Assembly (NCBI GenBank): GCA_012961655.1
Contig: DTYX01000585.1
Span: 1-5,702, forward strand
Origin: Candidatus Poribacteria bacterium
GTDB taxonomy: Bacteria; Poribacteria; WGA-4E; DTYX01
DNA length: 5,702 nucleotides
Direction of reading: 5' to 3'
Position numbers and translations under genes: made by a program
In this document: piece after piece, positions 5,038-5,702 of the stretch
Layout: every line of letters begins with the position of its first letter
Position numbering within the stretch: position 1 is the stretch's first letter
Notes under the pieces: generated by a model
Database searches by the model: none
The model's input: the letters and a program-made list of their open reading frames with translations, nothing else
Told to the model about the DNA's origin: nothing

Positions 5038-5673
5038 TTGCTATCATTTCTTATTATCGTCGCAATTATTATCGTCGCTATGTTGGTCTGGTCTCTCATA
5101 AAACGGCAAAGAGATAAGACGGAAAAAACTTCAACGTCCAAATTGAGTTTGGATGACCTTAGTCAAGGCGGTATTATCTCTATAACAGGAACGGATTATC
5201 TCGTCGAAGAGAGGAATCGCTACAGCGCTGGGGACAGCGAATGGTTTGAAGTAAAACTTACAGGTGAAGGCAGTGAGACCTGGTGGCTCGGCTGGGAACC
5301 GAGCGATGAAGAGGTTACGCTGACAGCGGAGATAGAATTCCAAGAACTGGGAATTACGCCTGCGGATTTGGAAATATTTGCCGATGAGGGTCGAGGCGAG
5401 TTTGAATATCAGAATTTGACCTATCATCTCGTCGAAGTTGGCGAGGCGCGATATCATAGGCAGGATGAGCCTGGAGGTGATGAAATGTACTACTGGGACT
5501 TTCATGATGATAGCAGTGTAAATGTCGTTAGCGTTGTGCAATGGGCATCCGGGGCATACGATGCTTATGCGGGAAGAATCGTCGCCAAAAGTTTAGTGGA
5601 GATTCTCAGAGCGGAGGCGGAAGAGGATTTCTCCCCATATCGAAACATCAAAGGAATCATAAGCGATGAATAA
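5038..5673 (+). CDS. Membrane-anchored DUF4178 domain protein
   Basis: The function of DUF4178 is unknown. With the TTG start the protein has 211 aa: a membrane segment at residues 2-21, then KRQRDKTEK, whose positive charge suggests that the rest faces the cytoplasm. Residues about 40-195 resemble DUF4178: two repeated beta-rich halves, with NRYSAGDSEWFEVKLTGEG and WWLGWEP (about 60-88) and then YHLVEVGEARYHRQDEPG, YYWDFHDD and VVQWASGAYDAYAGRIV (129-182). The RY...W.E, W-L and YWD(Y/F) signatures are typical. The protein is strongly acidic, in contrast to the basic tail of the upstream protein. Members of this family occur in clusters with DUF350, DUF4247, PspA-like and spermidine synthase or SAM decarboxylase genes, so a role in envelope or polyamine-related physiology is plausible but unproven. 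The next gene overlaps by 8 bp. The longer start at TTG 4996 (225 aa) is less likely. Confidence 0.85.
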   Translation: MLSFLIIVAIIIVAMLVWSLIKRQRDKTEKTSTSKLSLDDLSQGGIISITGTDYLVEERNRYSAGDSEWFEVKLTGEGSETWWLGWEPSDEEVTLTAEIEFQELGITPADLEIFADEGRGEFEYQNLTYHLVEVGEARYHRQDEPGGDEMYYWDFHDDSSVNVVSVVQWASGAYDAYAGRIVAKSLVEILRAEAEEDFSPYRNIKGIISDE

Positions 5674-5702
5674 GTATCAGATACAAGTGCTTATTGAGCA
5701 GG
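5666..5702 (+). CDS. Start of a third gene in the DUF4178 cluster, cut by the window edge
   Basis: An ATG at 5666 opens a frame reading MNKYQIQVLIEQ to the window end. It overlaps the DUF4178 stop by 8 bp and has AAGGA (5651-5655) 10 nt upstream, so it is a translationally coupled downstream gene. Twelve residues are too few to identify the product. Family context suggests a DUF350, DUF4247, PspA-like or polyamine enzyme gene, but nothing here decides. Confidence 0.65.
   Translation, partial: MNKYQIQVLIEQ

Noticed and set aside
5131..5541. 136-codon minus-strand frame within the DUF4178 gene
   Set aside because: It is antisense to a frame with clear domain signatures and has no promoter or ribosome binding site of its own.

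Overview
The window is bacterial: Shine-Dalgarno sites, sigma-70 type promoters, tightly packed and overlapping genes. The sequence alone does not fix the phylum. AT-rich intergenic stretches with short dispersed palindromes and divergent TrpA/TrpB proteins fit an uncultured lineage; Poribacteria is only a weak impression.

Left half, minus strand (read right to left): a SorC/DeoR-type sugar-phosphate-sensing regulator (2312-3412) is followed after 54 bp by trpB (992-2257) and, with an 8-bp overlap, trpA (199-999). A good promoter (TTGCAA, 17 bp, TATAAT) precedes the regulator, so the three genes probably form one transcript in which a regulator controls itself and tryptophan synthase. A palindromic GGAAGTC/GACTTCC motif occurs both in the regulator-trpB gap and inside the regulator gene, where it encodes a low-complexity linker. 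Beyond trpA, positions 1-198 hold no gene I can call firmly: there is a coiled-coil-like open frame on the plus strand and a strong minus-strand ribosome binding site at the very edge.

Centre (3413-3833): a divergent intergenic region of about 420 bp. It has the minus promoter, a perfect plus-strand promoter (TTGACA, 17 bp, extended TGGTATAAT), and an excess of GGTAT/ATACC pentamers that may be operator half-sites.

Right half, plus strand: a membrane-anchored protein with an aromatic WYGG repeat and a basic Ser/Arg/Gly tail (3834-4784), a 253-bp gap with a long-range inverted repeat, a membrane-anchored DUF4178 protein whose likely start is a TTG (5038-5673), and the first 12 codons of a third gene overlapping it by 8 bp (from 5666). 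DUF4178 proteins are known from conserved clusters with small membrane proteins, DUF350, PspA-like and polyamine genes, so this is probably the beginning of such an envelope or polyamine-linked system. It is the least characterised part of the window.
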